From: an uncultured Oscillibacter sp.
Lineage (GTDB): Bacteria; Bacillota; Clostridia; Oscillospirales; Oscillospiraceae
DNA length: 34,873 nt
NCBI GenBank assembly: GCA_910584995.1
Contig: CAJUDW010000026.1
Coordinates: 1 to 34,873 of the forward strand
Reading direction: 5' to 3'
A program made the translations under genes and the position numbers. Positions 8,585 to 17,565 of this stretch are shown piece by piece. Under the pieces are notes generated by a model. The model was not told where the DNA came from. It was given only the letters and a program-made list of their open reading frames with translations, and did no database searches. Position 1 is the stretch's first letter, and every line of letters starts with the position of its first letter.

Positions 8585-10102
8585 ATGGCAGAACAAAAGA
8601 TAAATCAGCCGGCCCAGCCGGAGCAGGATCTCAGCCAGCAGCGGAAAGTCCGCCGGGAAAAGCTGGCGGCCCTCCAGGAGGCAGGGCAGGATCCCTTCCA
8701 GCGGACACGGTTCGTCTGGGATCATACCTCCGCCCAGATTAAGGACAATTTCGACGCCCTGGAGGGCACGCCGGTGAAGGTTGCTGGACGTCTTATGAGC
8801 AAACGGGGCATGGGCAAGGTCAGCTTCTGCGACCTCCAGGACCGGGACGGCCGCATCCAGCTGTACGCCCGCCAGGACGAGATGGACGAGGCGGTTTACA
8901 AGCAGTTTAAAAAGTACGACATCGGCGATATTGTCGGGGTGGACGGCGAGGTTTTCCGCACCCAGCGGGGGGAAATGAGCGTCCGGGCCAAGGATATCAC
9001 CCTCCTCTCCAAGTCCCTCCTGCCCCTGCCGGAGAAGTTTCACGGCCTCCAGGACCGGGAACTGCGCTACCGCCAGCGGTACGTGGATCTGATGGTCAAC
9101 CCGGAGGTAAAGCAGAACTTCATCGTCCGCTCCCGGTTCATCCGGTTCATGCGGCAGTATCTGGATAACCTGGGCTATATCGAGGTGGAGACGCCGGTTC
9201 TGAACACCATCGCCGGCGGCGCGGCGGCCCGGCCCTTCATCACCCATCACAACACCCTGGATATTGACATGTATATGCGCATCGCCACGGAGTTGCCCTT
9301 AAAGCGGCTCATCGTCGGCGGCCTGGACCGGGTATATGAAATCGGCCGCATCTTCCGCAACGAGGGCATGGATCCCAAGCACAACCCGGAATTCACCACC
9401 GTGGAACTGTATCAGGCCTATGCCGACTTCCATGACATGATGGACATCGCCGAGGGTGTCCTCTCTGGCGCGGCCAAGGAGATCCTGGGCACCTATCAGG
9501 TGGAGTGGATGGGGAAGCAGATTGACCTGACCCCCGGCTGGCCCCGCCTCACCATGGCTGACGCAGTAAAGCAGTACACAGGCGTGGATTTTGGCGCCAT
9601 CACCGGCGACGCGGAGGCTGTGGCCGCCGCCAAGGCCATCGGCGTGGAACTGGCGGAGGCTGCGGAACCCACCTGGGGCAACGCCCTGTACGCCTGCTTC
9701 GACCAGAAGGTGGAGGAGCAACTGATCCAGCCCACCTTTATCACCATGTACCCGGTGGAGGTCTCCCCCCTGGCCAAACGGAGCCCGGAGGATCCCCGCC
9801 TGACGGAACGGTTTGAGTTCTTCATCAACTGCTCCGAATTCGGCAATGCTTTCTCGGAATTGAACGACCCCATCGACCAGCGCCGCCGCTTTGAAAAGCA
9901 GGCGGAGCAGCGGGAGCGGGGCGACGAGGAAACGGAAATGCTGGATGAGGATTTCCTCACGGCCCTGGAATACGGTATGCCGCCCACCGGCGGCATGGGC
10001 ATCGGCATCGACCGCTGCGTCATGCTGCTGACCAATTCCGACACCATCCGGGAGGTTATCCTCTTCCCCACCATGAAGCCCCTGGATAAGAACGCGGATT
10101 AA
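8585..10102 (+). CDS. lysS: Lysyl-tRNA synthetase, class II
   Basis: A 505-residue enzyme that charges tRNA-Lys. After an N-terminal helical extension comes the OB-fold anticodon domain (about residues 60-165, GRLMSKRGMGKVSFCDLQDR). The class II catalytic core has motif 2 (RIFRNEGMDPKHNPEFTTVE) and motif 3 (GGMGIGIDRCVMLL) near the C-terminus. The length is standard. The ATG at 8585 has GGGGAG upstream. It is co-transcribed with greA from the promoter at 7965. A tRNA-Lys (TTT) gene, its substrate, lies at 34447-34522. The 130 bases after the stop hold only weak hairpins such as TTCCCC-TCT-GGGGAA near 10137, and no clear terminator. Confidence 0.97.
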   Translation: MAEQKINQPAQPEQDLSQQRKVRREKLAALQEAGQDPFQRTRFVWDHTSAQIKDNFDALEGTPVKVAGRLMSKRGMGKVSFCDLQDRDGRIQLYARQDEMDEAVYKQFKKYDIGDIVGVDGEVFRTQRGEMSVRAKDITLLSKSLLPLPEKFHGLQDRELRYRQRYVDLMVNPEVKQNFIVRSRFIRFMRQYLDNLGYIEVETPVLNTIAGGAAARPFITHHNTLDIDMYMRIATELPLKRLIVGGLDRVYEIGRIFRNEGMDPKHNPEFTTVELYQAYADFHDMMDIAEGVLSGAAKEILGTYQVEWMGKQIDLTPGWPRLTMADAVKQYTGVDFGAITGDAEAVAAAKAIGVELAEAAEPTWGNALYACFDQKVEEQLIQPTFITMYPVEVSPLAKRSPEDPRLTERFEFFINCSEFGNAFSELNDPIDQRRRFEKQAEQRERGDEETEMLDEDFLTALEYGMPPTGGMGIGIDRCVMLLTNSDTIREVILFPTMKPLDKNAD

Positions 10103-10235
10103 ACCGCCTTTTCCGGTCCCATCCCCGGGGCCGGATTCCCCTCTGGGGAACGGAAACAGGCGGAAGCTGCCAAATGGCGCGTTTTCCGCTTTTCAAGTTT
10201 ACTCACGACTGCCCCAGTCTTTGAAGGAGGCTTTT

Positions 10236-11000
10236 ATGGAGACGCTGACCAGCAAAACAAACCCCCTCTGCGTCCACTTCCGCAAGCTGGCCTCCTCCCG
10301 GGCCTACCGGGAAAAAACCGGGGAGTTCCTCTGCGACAGCCCCAAGCTTTTGGAGGAGGCTGTCCGCTGGGGCGCGGAGATCCGCGCCGTCCTCTACACG
10401 GCGGGGACAGATCTGCCGGAACTGGGCAGCGCCGTCCGGCAGGCGTCCGTCAGTGAGGGCGTCATGGGCTCCGTTAGCCCCATGGAGACCCCCCAGGGGG
10501 TGGTCTTTTCCTGCGCAATGGGAGAGCACCGGCCCCCGGAGGCCCTGGCCCCCGGACGGTACGTATTGCTGGACGGCGTACAGGATCCCGGCAACGTGGG
10601 GACAATCCTCCGGACGGCGGACGCCTTCCGCTGGACGGCTTTCCTCCTGCCGGGGTGCGCGGATCTGTACAACCCCAAAACCGTCCGGGCCTCCATGGGG
10701 GTTCACTTTCGCAGCGCCGTTTGGCGCGCCTCCATGGCGGAGGCCGCCGGACTGGTAAAGCAGGCGGGCCTGCCCCTTTACGCCGCCGCCCTTGGGACGG
10801 ACACCGTGGACATGCGTCAGGCGGATCTGCGCCGCTGCGGCGTAATCATCGGCAGCGAGGGCCGGGGCGTCTCCCAAGAGGCACTGGAACTTTGCAGCCG
10901 GACCCTGCGCATCCCTATGGCGGAGACCTGCGAATCCCTCAACGCCGCGGCGGCGGCGGCCGTCCTCCTTTGGGAGGGCGCGCGGAACGGCGGACGATAA
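10236..11000 (+). CDS. SpoU/TrmH-family RNA 2'-O-methyltransferase
   Basis: A 254-residue SAM-dependent RNA methyltransferase with a SPOUT knot fold. An N-terminal substrate-binding domain (NPLCVHFRKLASSRAYREKT) precedes the three SpoU motifs: DPGNVGTILRTADAF, VIIGSEGRGVS and IPMAETCESLNAAAAAAVLL. The N-terminal domain points to a 23S rRNA methyltransferase of the RlmB/TsnR group rather than short tRNA TrmL. The exact target cannot be read from sequence. The ATG at 10236 has AGGAGG 5 bases upstream. dprA starts 13 bases after the stop, so the two are probably co-transcribed. Confidence 0.9.
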   Translation: METLTSKTNPLCVHFRKLASSRAYREKTGEFLCDSPKLLEEAVRWGAEIRAVLYTAGTDLPELGSAVRQASVSEGVMGSVSPMETPQGVVFSCAMGEHRPPEALAPGRYVLLDGVQDPGNVGTILRTADAFRWTAFLLPGCADLYNPKTVRASMGVHFRSAVWRASMAEAAGLVKQAGLPLYAAALGTDTVDMRQADLRRCGVIIGSEGRGVSQEALELCSRTLRIPMAETCESLNAAAAAAVLLWEGARNGGR

Positions 11001-11013
11001 AGGAGGAAGAGCC

Positions 11014-12198
11014 ATGTCAACTTTAAAATACTGGCTGTGGCTGACGGAAATCCGGGGACTGTCCAACCAAACCCGGCTGGCTCTTCTACGTCATTTTGAG
11101 TCCCCGGAGAACGTGTTTTACGCGGACGCCGGGGAAATTTTGCTGACAGAGGGCATCACCCGGGAAGAGGCATCCCTTCTGGAAAACCGGGATCTCTCCG
11201 CCGCGGACCGCATCCTGGCGGACTGCGGGCGGCTGGGGTTCCGTATCCTGACCATACAGGACGCCGGGTATCCCGGGCGTCTGAAAAACATCTACGACCC
11301 GCCCTGCCTGCTGTACGTCCGGGGCCACCTGCCCCCGGTGGACGAAGAGGCGGCTGTGGCGGTGGTCGGTACCCGCCGCTGCACCCCCTATGGGGAGGAC
11401 ACGGCGGAAAAGCTGGGCTTCGGCCTGGCCCGGTGCGGCGCACTCACCGTCACCGGCCTTGCCAGGGGCATTGACGCCGCTGCCGCCCGGGGCGCCCTGC
11501 GGGGCGGCGGTACCGTTATCGGCGTAACCGGCAACGGCCTGGACGTGCCGTATCCGCCGGAAAACCGGTACCTTTATGAGGATGTGGCTGCAGCTGGGGC
11601 CCTCCTCTCTGAGTATTCTCCCGGTTCCCCGCCGGAGAGATGGCACTTCCCTGCCCGGAACCGGATTTTATCGGGACTGGCCTTGGCCTCCTTGGTGGTG
11701 GAGGCCCCTCTCCGCAGCGGCGCACTGATCACCGCCGGAACCGCCCTGGAGCAGGGGCGGGACGTGTACGCCGTCCCCGGGCCTGTAAATGCCCCCAACA
11801 GCGCTGGATGCAACCGCCTGATTCAGGAGGGCGCGGGGCTGGTCTGCGAGGCCTGGGATATTTTGAAAGACTACGAAAGCCGCTTTCCGGACAAGCTGCG
11901 GCAGCCGGAAGGGCAGCGGGAACCGGTGGTCCTGGGCTATCAGGCCCGGCAGAAAACGGAACCCCGGGCAGCCGCGCCGTCCCTCAGCCTGTCCCAATGC
12001 GGCATGGAACTGACGGACGACCAGATCGCACTCCTGGGCCTTCTCACCCGGGAGCCGGTACTGGTGGACGATCTCATTGAACAAAGCGGCCTTCCCACCC
12101 GGCGGGTACTCTCTGCCCTGACGGTGCTGGAAATTGAAAATCTTGTGACACAGCACAGCGGCAAGCGGTACAGCCGCGCCGTTGATTTAAAACCGTGA
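11014..12198 (+). CDS. dprA: DNA processing protein DprA/Smf
   Basis: A 394-residue protein that binds incoming single-stranded DNA and loads RecA during natural transformation. An N-terminal helical region (about 1-75) precedes the Rossmann-like core with VAVVGTRRCTPYG, VTGLARGIDAAAARGAL, FPARNRILSGLA and SGALITAGTALEQGRDVYAV. A C-terminal winged-helix domain (about 325-390, DQIALLGLLTREPVLVDDLI) is present, as in many DprA proteins. AAGGAGG precedes the ATG. The order dprA-topA-trmFO is a familiar Firmicutes neighbourhood. DprA is widely kept in species not known to be competent, so its presence does not show transformation. Confidence 0.95.
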   Translation: MSTLKYWLWLTEIRGLSNQTRLALLRHFESPENVFYADAGEILLTEGITREEASLLENRDLSAADRILADCGRLGFRILTIQDAGYPGRLKNIYDPPCLLYVRGHLPPVDEEAAVAVVGTRRCTPYGEDTAEKLGFGLARCGALTVTGLARGIDAAAARGALRGGGTVIGVTGNGLDVPYPPENRYLYEDVAAAGALLSEYSPGSPPERWHFPARNRILSGLALASLVVEAPLRSGALITAGTALEQGRDVYAVPGPVNAPNSAGCNRLIQEGAGLVCEAWDILKDYESRFPDKLRQPEGQREPVVLGYQARQKTEPRAAAPSLSLSQCGMELTDDQIALLGLLTREPVLVDDLIEQSGLPTRRVLSALTVLEIENLVTQHSGKRYSRAVDLKP

Positions 12199-12389
12199 AC
12201 CCGCGTCCGGGTATTTTCAAACCGCCATAACGCCTTCCGGGGCGCCCCGGCGGCCTGAAAACACTTTCGGGCGCTTGCGATAGAGACTGCGGACGGCAGC
12301 CAGAAAAACGGCAGGACGCTTCCCGGGATGGAGGCGGCCTGCCCTGCGGGAATAAACACGCGCCGGAGGACGGCGCACGGAGGTAAGAT

Positions 12390-14762
12390 ATGGCAAAACA
12401 CAGTTTGGTCATCGTGGAATCCCCGGCGAAGGCCAAAACCATCGGGAAGTATCTGGGAAAGGATTTTGAGGTGAAGGCCTGCATGGGCCATCTGCGGGAT
12501 TTGCCCAAGAGCACCCTGGGCGTGGATCTGGAACACGATTTTGAGCCGGTGTACCAGCCCATCCGGGGAAAAGAAGATATCATCAAAGACCTGGAGAAAT
12601 CCGCCAAAACAGCGGACACCGTATATCTGGCCACCGACCCTGACCGTGAGGGTGAGGCCATTTCCTGGCATTTGAAGCAGCTTTTGAACCTGCCCGACGG
12701 CAAGGCCCGGCGGGTCACCTTTAACGAAATCACCAAGAAGGTGGTGCAGGAGAGCATTCAGGAACCCCGGGAGATCGATCAGGATCTGGTGGACGCCCAG
12801 CAGGCCCGCCGGGTGCTGGATCGGATTGTGGGCTACCAGCTGAGCCCCCTGCTCTGGAAGAAAATCCGCCGGGGGCTTTCCGCCGGGCGGGTCCAGTCTG
12901 TGGCCACCCGCATGGTGGATGACCGGGAACGGGAGATCGAGTCCTTCCAGCCGGAGGAATACTGGACTTTGGACGCCAACCTCCTGGGCAGCGGCGGAAA
13001 GAGCAAGCCCTTTGCCGCCCGCTACCACGGAAAAGGCGGCAAAAAGGCAGAGTTGAAATCTGCGGAGGAGGTAGAGGCTGTCGTCCGGGAAACGGAAAAC
13101 GCCGTGTTCACTGTGAAGAGCGTGAAGCGGACCGACAAGCAGCGCAGTCCCTCCCCGCCTTTCACTACCTCCACTTTGCAGCAGGAGGCCTCCCGGAAAC
13201 TCTCCATGACCCCCCGGCGCACCATGGCCATCGCCCAGCAGCTTTACGAGGGCGTTGACATTAAGGGCGAGGGCACCGTGGGCCTTATCACTTATATGCG
13301 TACCGACTCCCTGCGGCTCTCCGAAGAGGCCATTGCCTCTGTCCGGAGTTTCATCCAGGGCCGCTACGGCCCCGGCTACTGCCCCGACAAGCCCAACCAC
13401 TACAAGGCCAAGGCCAGCGCCCAGGACGCCCATGAGGCTATCCGCCCCAGCAACGTGAACTGGACGCCGGAGAGCGTGAAAAAGGATCTCACCGGTGAGC
13501 AGTACCGCCTGTACCGGCTGATCTGGAGCCGGTTTGTGGCCTGTCAGATGGCCAACGCCGTCTATGACAGCGTGGCCGTAGAGATCGCGGCGGAAGATCA
13601 CAGCTTCCGGGCCAGTTCCTCCAGCATGAAATTTTCCGGCTACACCGCCGTTTACGAGGAGGGCCGGGACGAGGAGAAGGAGGAAAAGGAATCCCCCCTG
13701 CCGTCCCTTCAGGAGGGGGAGGTGCTGGATTTAAAGGGCTACGCCAAGGACCAGCACTTCACCCAGCCCCCCGCCCACTACACCGACGCCAGCCTCATCC
13801 GGGCTATGGAGGAGCAGGGCATCGGCCGCCCCTCTACCTACGCCCCCACGGTATCCACCATCCTGGATCGGGAATATGTGGTAAAGGAGGGAAAATACCT
13901 CCATATTACCAACCTGGGCCGGGTGGTGACGGAACTGATGAAGGATCGCTTCACCGACATTGCAGATTTGAAGTTCACCGCCCATATGGAGGAGAAGCTG
14001 GACTCTGTGGAGGAGGGGAACACCCCCTGGAAAGGGGTTCTCCGGGACTTCTACGGGAATTTTGACAAGAGCCTCCAGCAGGCGGAAAAGGATCTGGAGG
14101 GCACCCGCATCAAGGTGCCCGACGAGGTGTCCAATGAACTGTGCCCTCAGTGCGGGCGGAACCTGGTGGTGAAGTCCGGCCGGTTCGGCCGGTTCCTGGC
14201 CTGCCCGGGGTATCCGGACTGCACCTTTACTATGCCGCTGGTGGTGGAAATGCCGGGCCGCTGCCCCAAGTGCAGCGGCCGGCTGATGAAGCGCACTGGC
14301 GTCAGCAAGAAAAACAACAAGCAGTATACCTACTACTGCTGTGAGCACATGACCAGCAAGGACGAGGCCCTTAAGTGCGATTTCATGACCTGGGATGTGC
14401 CGGTGAAGGACGACTGCCCCCTCTGCGGCCACACCATGTTCAAAAAAGCGGGACGGGGCTATAAGAAGCCCTTCTGCGTCAATCCGGAGTGCGCCAACTT
14501 CCTTCCGGAGGATAAGCGGGGATACCCCAAAAAGCCCGCAGAAAAAGACGGAGAGGCGGCGGAGCCCGCCGCTGAAGCGGAAAAGCCCGCCCGTAAAACA
14601 GCGGCCAAAACCGCCGGGACCACTGCTAAAAAAACCGCAAAATCCACGACTGCGAAAACTGCCGCAAAAAAAGCCACAAAAACCGCCGCAAAATCCACAG
14701 TCAAGAAGTCTGCCGGAAAAACTGCGGCGAAAAAGGTCGCCAAGGCCGCCGGGGAGGACTGA
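12390..14762 (+). CDS. topA: DNA topoisomerase I with histone-like tail
   Basis: A 790-residue type IA topoisomerase that relaxes negative supercoils. The TOPRIM domain begins LVIVESPAKAKTIGKYLG and has the acidic DPDREGEAISWH motif. The catalytic tyrosine is Tyr302 in TYMRTDS. Zinc-finger repeats follow near residues 585-710: CPQCG...CPGYPDC, CPKCSG with YYCCEH, and CPLCG with CVNPEC. From about residue 735 the protein ends in a low-complexity lysine/alanine/threonine tail built from repeated KTAAK- and KKTA-like units, resembling histone H1 tails. Similar basic tails occur in some bacterial TopA proteins and aid DNA binding. The ATG at 12390 has GGAGGT upstream. The 190 bases before it show no clear promoter, so transcription may come through from dprA. 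Confidence 0.96.
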   Translation: MAKHSLVIVESPAKAKTIGKYLGKDFEVKACMGHLRDLPKSTLGVDLEHDFEPVYQPIRGKEDIIKDLEKSAKTADTVYLATDPDREGEAISWHLKQLLNLPDGKARRVTFNEITKKVVQESIQEPREIDQDLVDAQQARRVLDRIVGYQLSPLLWKKIRRGLSAGRVQSVATRMVDDREREIESFQPEEYWTLDANLLGSGGKSKPFAARYHGKGGKKAELKSAEEVEAVVRETENAVFTVKSVKRTDKQRSPSPPFTTSTLQQEASRKLSMTPRRTMAIAQQLYEGVDIKGEGTVGLITYMRTDSLRLSEEAIASVRSFIQGRYGPGYCPDKPNHYKAKASAQDAHEAIRPSNVNWTPESVKKDLTGEQYRLYRLIWSRFVACQMANAVYDSVAVEIAAEDHSFRASSSSMKFSGYTAVYEEGRDEEKEEKESPLPSLQEGEVLDLKGYAKDQHFTQPPAHYTDASLIRAMEEQGIGRPSTYAPTVSTILDREYVVKEGKYLHITNLGRVVTELMKDRFTDIADLKFTAHMEEKLDSVEEGNTPWKGVLRDFYGNFDKSLQQAEKDLEGTRIKVPDEVSNELCPQCGRNLVVKSGRFGRFLACPGYPDCTFTMPLVVEMPGRCPKCSGRLMKRTGVSKKNNKQYTYYCCEHMTSKDEALKCDFMTWDVPVKDDCPLCGHTMFKKAGRGYKKPFCVNPECANFLPEDKRGYPKKPAEKDGEAAEPAAEAEKPARKTAAKTAGTTAKKTAKSTTAKTAAKKATKTAAKSTVKKSAGKTAAKKVAKAAGED

Positions 14763-14771
14763 CGGCAACCA

Positions 14772-14815
14772 GGAAACGGATAAAAGCGCCGTTTCCCCCC
14801 TTCCCCGGTTTTTTT
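14772..14815 (+). terminator. Possible terminator after topA
   Basis: An 8-bp stem GGAAACGG / CCGTTTCC (14772-14779 with 14789-14796) is followed by a T7 run at 14809-14815. The 12-base gap between stem and T-run makes this weak, and readthrough into trmFO is plausible. Confidence 0.4.
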
Positions 14816-14861
14816 AAGAAACAGATATGCTTTCCGGAGGGAAAAAGGAGGCGTCCGCCAT

Positions 14862-16169
14862 ATGGAAATCACAGTCGTCGGCGCGGGGCTTGCCGGCAGC
14901 GAATGTGCCTGGCAGCTGGCACAGCGGGGCGTGCATGTCACGCTCCGGGAGATGAAGCCGGAAAAACGCACCCCCGCCCATACTACGGAGCATTTTGCGG
15001 AACTCTGCTGCTCTAATTCCCTCCGCAGCGACCAGCTGGAAAACGCCGTAGGGCTCCTGAAAGAGGAACTCCGCCGCCTGGATTCCCTGATCCTGGCCTG
15101 CGCCGGCGCCACGCGGGTGGAGGCGGGCGGGGCCCTGGCGGTGGATCGCCACGGCTTCGCCGCCCTGGTGACGGAGAAGATCCGCAGCCATCCCAACATC
15201 ACCGTGGTTCCCGGCGAGGTGACGGAGATTCCGGAGGGGGAGGTGATCATCGCCTCCGGCCCCCTGACCTCCGACGCCCTGTCGGACAGGCTCCGGGAAC
15301 TGCTGGGGGCGCAGTCCGCCCTGCATTTCTACGACGCGGCAGCCCCCCTGGTCTCCGCCGCCAGCGTGGATATGGATCTGGCCTGGTTCGGCTCCCGCTA
15401 TGACAAAGGGACGGCGGACTACGTAAACTGCCCCATGAGCGAGGAGGAGTACGACGCCTTCTGGCGGGAGTTGACCGCCGCCCAGGAGGCGGAGGTGCAC
15501 GGCTTTGAGGACAAGCATGTCTTCGAGGGCTGTATGCCGGTGGAGGTCATGGCCCGCCGGGGCCATGACACCCTCTGCTACGGCCCCCTGAAGCCCCGGG
15601 GCCTCCGGGATCCCAGGACCGGAAAGGAGCCCTATGCTGTGGTGCAGCTGCGGCGGGACAATGCCCAGGGCTCCATTTACAATCTGGTGGGCTTTCAGAC
15701 CCACCTGAAATTCCCGGAGCAGAAACGGGTCTTTTCCATGATTCCCGCCCTGCACGGCGCGGAGTTCCTCCGCTATGGGGTGATGCACCGGAACACCTTC
15801 CTGGACTCCCCCCGCCTGTTGGACCGGTACTACCGCCTGAAAGCGGAGCCCCGCATCGCCTTCGCCGGGCAGATGACCGGCGTGGAAGGATACGTGGAAT
15901 CCGCCGCCTCCGGCTTCCTGGCGGGGGTGGAGACGGCCCGGCGGCTGGCCGGAAAACCCCCGGTTGACTTCCCCCAGGAGACCGCCGTCGGGGCCCTGGC
16001 CCTGTATGTCTCCAACCAGTCTGTCACGGTATTCCAGCCCATGAACATCAATTTCGGCATCATACCGCCCCTGGACTGCCGGGTAAAGGGCAAGCGGAAC
16101 AAAAACGCCGCCCTCTCCGCCAGATCCCTGGCGCTGATTGAAGAGATCAAAAAGGAGATCCTGCCATGA
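14862..16169 (+). CDS. trmFO: TrmFO, folate/FAD-dependent tRNA U54 methyltransferase
   Basis: A 435-residue flavoprotein that makes 5-methyluridine at tRNA position 54 using methylene-tetrahydrofolate, in place of SAM-dependent TrmA. The N-terminal FAD-binding loop is VVGAGLAGSECAWQLA. FAELCCSNSLRSDQL and HVFEGCMPVEVMARRG hold the two conserved cysteine regions. The C-terminal NINFGIIPPLDCRVKGKRNK segment is typical. The length matches the family (about 435). The ATG has AAGGAGG 10 bases upstream. Its stop overlaps the plsX start in ATGA, so the two are translationally coupled. Confidence 0.96.
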   Translation: MEITVVGAGLAGSECAWQLAQRGVHVTLREMKPEKRTPAHTTEHFAELCCSNSLRSDQLENAVGLLKEELRRLDSLILACAGATRVEAGGALAVDRHGFAALVTEKIRSHPNITVVPGEVTEIPEGEVIIASGPLTSDALSDRLRELLGAQSALHFYDAAAPLVSAASVDMDLAWFGSRYDKGTADYVNCPMSEEEYDAFWRELTAAQEAEVHGFEDKHVFEGCMPVEVMARRGHDTLCYGPLKPRGLRDPRTGKEPYAVVQLRRDNAQGSIYNLVGFQTHLKFPEQKRVFSMIPALHGAEFLRYGVMHRNTFLDSPRLLDRYYRLKAEPRIAFAGQMTGVEGYVESAASGFLAGVETARRLAGKPPVDFPQETAVGALALYVSNQSVTVFQPMNINFGIIPPLDCRVKGKRNKNAALSARSLALIEEIKKEILP

Positions 16170-17188
16170 AAATCATTTTAGACGCCATGGGCGGCGACAA
16201 CGCCCCCGAAGCAGCCGTCCGGGGGGCTCTGGAGGCAAAAAAGGCCCACGGGGTGGACATCCTCCTGGTGGGCCGGGGGCTGGAAATCCTGCGGGCGGTG
16301 GAGGCCTGCGGGGAAAAGACGCTGCCTGCGGGCATCGAAATCCGGGACGCCTCGGAGGTGGTGGAGATCTCCGACGACCCTGCCACCGCCTTCAAAAAGA
16401 AAAAAGACTCCTCCCTGACGGTGGGGCTGAACCTTTTGAAAAACGGCGAAGGGGACGCCTTTGTCTCCGCCGGATCCACCGGGGCCCTGCTGGCAGGGGC
16501 CACCCTGGTGGTTAAACGCATCCGGGGCATCCGCCGGGCGGTGATGGGGCCCGTGATCCCCACCGCCTCCGGCAGGGCCATCCTCTGCGACTGCGGCGCC
16601 AACGCCGAGTGCACACCGGAGTACCTGCTCCAGTTTGCCTACTTGGGAAGCTACTACGCCAAGCGGGTGCTGGGTGTGGAAAACCCCCGGGTGGCCCTTC
16701 TGAACATCGGCGCGGAGGAGGAGAAGGGCGATACCCTCCGCCACGAAGCCTATCAGGTTCTCCGGGAGGCCGGGGAGGCGGGCCGCATCCGCTTCACCGG
16801 AAACATTGAGGCAGACGCCGCCATGCTGGGCGGGGCGGATGTGATTGTCGCCGACGGCTTCACCGGCAACATCATGCTGAAATCCCTGGAGGGGACGGCA
16901 AAATTCCTGATGAAGGAATTGAAAAAGGTCTTCCTCTCCAGCACTAAGACGAAGCTGGCGGCAGGCCTGGTAAAGGGAAATCTGGCGGAGATGAAAAAGC
17001 TGCTGGATCCCAGCGAAATCGGCGGCACGCCTTTCCTGGGCATCTCAAAGCCGGTAATCAAGGCCCATGGCTCCTCTGACGCCCGGGCATTCTCCAACGC
17101 CATCCTCCGGGCCAAGGAATACGCCGCCAGCGGCCTCATTCAGGATATCGAGGCAAATATTGATCTGATGAAGATGGAAAAAGTTTGA
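16166..17188 (+). CDS. plsX: Phosphate acyltransferase PlsX
   Basis: A 340-residue peripheral membrane enzyme that converts acyl-ACP to acyl-phosphate, the acyl donor for PlsY in phospholipid synthesis. Family signatures are MKIILDAMGGDNAPEAAVRG at the start, DAFVSAGSTGALLAGATLVV, and VIVADGFTGNIMLKSLEGTA near residue 230. The length is typical. It overlaps trmFO by 4 bases. acpP, which encodes its substrate carrier, follows after 73 bases with its own promoter. plsX-acpP-rnc is a widespread order; fabD and fabG, often found between plsX and acpP, are absent here. Confidence 0.96.
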   Translation: MKIILDAMGGDNAPEAAVRGALEAKKAHGVDILLVGRGLEILRAVEACGEKTLPAGIEIRDASEVVEISDDPATAFKKKKDSSLTVGLNLLKNGEGDAFVSAGSTGALLAGATLVVKRIRGIRRAVMGPVIPTASGRAILCDCGANAECTPEYLLQFAYLGSYYAKRVLGVENPRVALLNIGAEEEKGDTLRHEAYQVLREAGEAGRIRFTGNIEADAAMLGGADVIVADGFTGNIMLKSLEGTAKFLMKELKKVFLSSTKTKLAAGLVKGNLAEMKKLLDPSEIGGTPFLGISKPVIKAHGSSDARAFSNAILRAKEYAASGLIQDIEANIDLMKMEKV

Positions 17189-17195
17189 TTCCCCC

Positions 17196-17225
17196 TTGAC
17201 AGCACCGTTACTTATGCCGTATGAT
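17196..17225 (+). promoter_or_regulatory. Promoter for acpP
   Basis: TTGACA (17196-17201), an 18-base spacer and TATGAT (17220-17225) lie just after plsX. This lets the abundant carrier protein be expressed independently of the upstream genes. Confidence 0.78.
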
Positions 17226-17261
17226 TACCCCATCGAAACTTCCGTAAGGAGTGAATACAGT

Positions 17262-17510
17262 ATGTCCATTGAAGAGATCTTCAAAACGATGCAGGAACTG
17301 GTCAGCGAGCAGTTTGCCAAGGAGGCGGACGAAGTGCAGATGGAGACCTCCTTTGAGGAGGATCTGGGCGCGGATTCCGTGGATCTGGTGGAGCTGGTCA
17401 TGGTCATGGAAGAAGAATTTGAAATCGGAGAGATCCAAGAGGAGGAGCTGAGCGGCCTCAAGACCGTAGGCGACGCCGTCAATTACATCGCGGGCAAGCT
17501 GAATAAGTGA
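17262..17510 (+). CDS. acpP: Acyl carrier protein
   Basis: An 82-residue acidic helical carrier of fatty-acid intermediates. The phosphopantetheine attachment site is Ser39 in DLGADSVDLVEL. The length and the C-terminal TVGDAVNYIAGKLNK are typical. The ATG at 17262 is chosen because MSIEEIFKTM starts helix 1 and AAGGAG lies 9 bases upstream; an upstream in-frame start would lie inside the promoter. A terminator lies 18 bases after the stop, between acpP and rnc. Confidence 0.96.
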   Translation: MSIEEIFKTMQELVSEQFAKEADEVQMETSFEEDLGADSVDLVELVMVMEEEFEIGEIQEEELSGLKTVGDAVNYIAGKLNK

Positions 17511-17528
17511 GGAGACAACAAAGGAGCG

Positions 17529-17554
17529 CCCCGCGTTTCGCGGGGTTTCCTTTT
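17529..17554 (+). terminator. Terminator or attenuator between acpP and rnc
   Basis: A perfect 7-bp GC stem CCCCGCG-TTT-CGCGGGG (17529-17545) is followed by TTTCCTTTT. Because rnc starts 11 bases later with no visible promoter of its own, this is probably a partial terminator that lowers rnc relative to acpP (inference). Confidence 0.75.
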
Positions 17555-17565
17555 GGAGCGGCGCT

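Noticed and set aside
11014..12198. dprA as evidence for a competence island
   Set aside because: No comEA, comEC or comGA-type genes are in the window, and dprA here is in its ordinary dprA-topA neighbourhood.
13731..14768. Minus-strand 345-codon frame opposite topA
   Set aside because: It mirrors the codon pattern of topA on the other strand, and its Lys-rich tail becomes Phe/Cys/Gly repeats. It is a shadow, not a gene.
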